Assembly (NCBI GenBank): GCA_903870235.1
Contig: CAIQCA010000072.1
Span: forward strand, 1 to 15,208
DNA from: an uncultured bacterium
Lineage (GTDB): Bacteria > Patescibacteriota > Minisyncoccia > Phycocordibacterales > PALSA-1337
DNA: 15,208 nucleotides
Reading direction: 5' to 3'
Shown one piece after another: positions 14,361 to 15,208 of the stretch. The notes below the pieces were generated by a model that saw only the letters and a list, made by a program, of their open reading frames with translations, searched no databases and had not been told where the DNA came from. Position 1 is the stretch's first letter; each line of letters starts with the position of its first letter. Position numbers and translations under genes: made by a program.

Positions 14361-15208
14361 TTACGTTCGCAATTTATTTAACAAATCTTCCAGACTTATC
14401 GTAGCTACACCGATAACACTATCAGCGGCTCCATAATATATATAGACGGTGTTTTTTCTAACAATCAAACTACAAGGAAATACTATATTTGGTACAAGAC
14501 CGTTTTTTTCATAGCTTTCCTCCGGCTCAAAAACTGGTACAGCTGTCCTGGCTTTCACCATGGTTGGATCTTTCAGGTCCAACAAGACTGCACCAACACG
14601 ATATTTTTTGCTTCTAGAAACTCCATGGTACAGAAGAAGCCAACCTTGTTTTGTCTTTACTGGAGGTCCAGCGATACCAACTTTGACACCGTCCCACATC
14701 CCTGGACGTGGATTCAAGATTTCTATACATCTTTTTATTTCTTCTTTTGCGAAATCCAGAGAAGTAATATAATCCGCACAAATACTATCATTGACTCTAT
14801 GGATAACTAAATATTTTCCATCTATTGCCTGAGGCAAAATAACTGCGTCCTTATTTGGAATATTGGCGGGAGTTATCACTCTTGGCATGGACCAAGCACT
14901 CCAACGTCTATCTATAAAATCATGAATGGTTATGAAACTTACAGCCACTCTAGGAGTCACACCATCATAGGCCGTATAGGTCATATAAAGCTTATCTCCT
15001 ATAATGACAATTCGTGGGTCTTCACAGCCATAGTTGGCGTTTGAACCAGGCCTGTATTCAAAGTCCGCACGTGGAAAATATATCGGCTTATCTAGCCGTT
15101 CGTCTATAGTAAATCCGTCACTACTAACCGCGAAACCGAGAACTGAAACATTGGAAGAAGAAGCACCCCTATAGATGATATAAGTTTTATTATTTATATC
15201 TACTGCGG
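14361..15208 (-). CDS. GH130-family mannoside phosphorylase or mannosidase, 5' end cut by window edge
   Basis: The frame is open from the right edge and ends with TAA at 14363-14361, giving 281 visible residues. An internal ATG at 14984 is not the true start, because family-typical sequence continues upstream of it to the edge. The fragment carries GH130 signatures: IIYRG near residue 10, GCEDPRI at 60-66, YMTYTAYDG from about 74, then NKDAVILPQAIDGKYLVIHR and later GWLLLYHGVSRSKKYRVGA, LLDLKDP and IYYGAADS. In this family the Asp of the EDPR motif (visible residue 63) is the catalytic acid. GH130 enzymes are five-bladed beta-propellers of roughly 310-340 residues, so about 30-60 N-terminal residues are probably missing. 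Members phosphorolyse or hydrolyse beta-linked mannosides in the cytoplasm. I cannot assign the subfamily, hence phosphorylase versus hydrolase is open. The next gene, a phosphomannomutase-like HAD protein 33 bp downstream, favours the phosphorylase reading. Confidence 0.88.
   Translation of the reverse strand, partial: AVDINNKTYIIYRGASSSNVSVLGFAVSSDGFTIDERLDKPIYFPRADFEYRPGSNANYGCEDPRIVIIGDKLYMTYTAYDGVTPRVAVSFITIHDFIDRRWSAWSMPRVITPANIPNKDAVILPQAIDGKYLVIHRVNDSICADYITSLDFAKEEIKRCIEILNPRPGMWDGVKVGIAGPPVKTKQGWLLLYHGVSRSKKYRVGAVLLDLKDPTMVKARTAVPVFEPEESYEKNGLVPNIVFPCSLIVRKNTVYIYYGAADSVIGVATISLEDLLNKLRT

Overview
All supported genes in this window lie on the minus strand, so transcription runs from right to left. 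I see no convincing gene on the plus strand, no tRNA, rRNA, CRISPR array, insertion sequence or integrase. The base composition is moderately AT-rich and intergenic gaps are short. Strong Shine-Dalgarno sites are mostly lacking. The genes form a minimal type IV pilus set (one PilB-type ATPase, one PilC, several prepilins, no secretin or alignment proteins visible) beside a giant Thr/Gly/Asn/Ser-rich secreted protein. This combination resembles the Candidate Phyla Radiation / Patescibacteria, for example a Parcubacteria-type genome. That assignment is an inference from gene style, not a marker-gene placement. TGG is the Trp codon and TGA appears as a stop, which fits the standard bacterial code.

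Right part (about 13.6-15.2 kb): a GH130-family mannoside phosphorylase or mannosidase, cut by the right edge, followed by a HAD-IIB hydrolase resembling phosphomannomutase. A GH130 phosphorylase releases mannose 1-phosphate, which a phosphomannomutase would convert to mannose 6-phosphate, so the pair may form a short mannoside-salvage route.

Centre (about 8.1-13.5 kb): a pilus locus in the order major-pilin-like prepilin, PilB-type assembly ATPase, PilC-type platform protein, GspH/FimT-like minor pilin, PilV-like minor pilin, a single-pass membrane protein of unknown function, and a 74-residue prepilin with almost no globular domain. An extended -10 element precedes the first pilin. Similar TATAAT elements sit just upstream of two further pilin genes, close enough to imply near-leaderless transcripts.

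Left part (8.1 kb to the left edge): one uninterrupted reading frame of at least 2,699 codons with no stop before the edge. It has a signal peptide, then an N-terminal YWVG/NWS module. Next come six solenoid-like modules, each with a conserved cysteine pair, and a further Thr/Asn/Gly-rich stretch. These are followed by two tandem LamG-like (concanavalin-type) domains. The rest is a duplicated super-module of a solenoid block plus FG-GAP/VCBS repeats; the first FG-GAP array has seven units spaced exactly 147 bp apart. Its start lies 20 bp after the short prepilin gene, so it is probably expressed with the pilus genes. My working model is a pilus-linked giant surface adhesin or glycan-binding protein, perhaps used for attachment to other cells or surfaces; this is inference.
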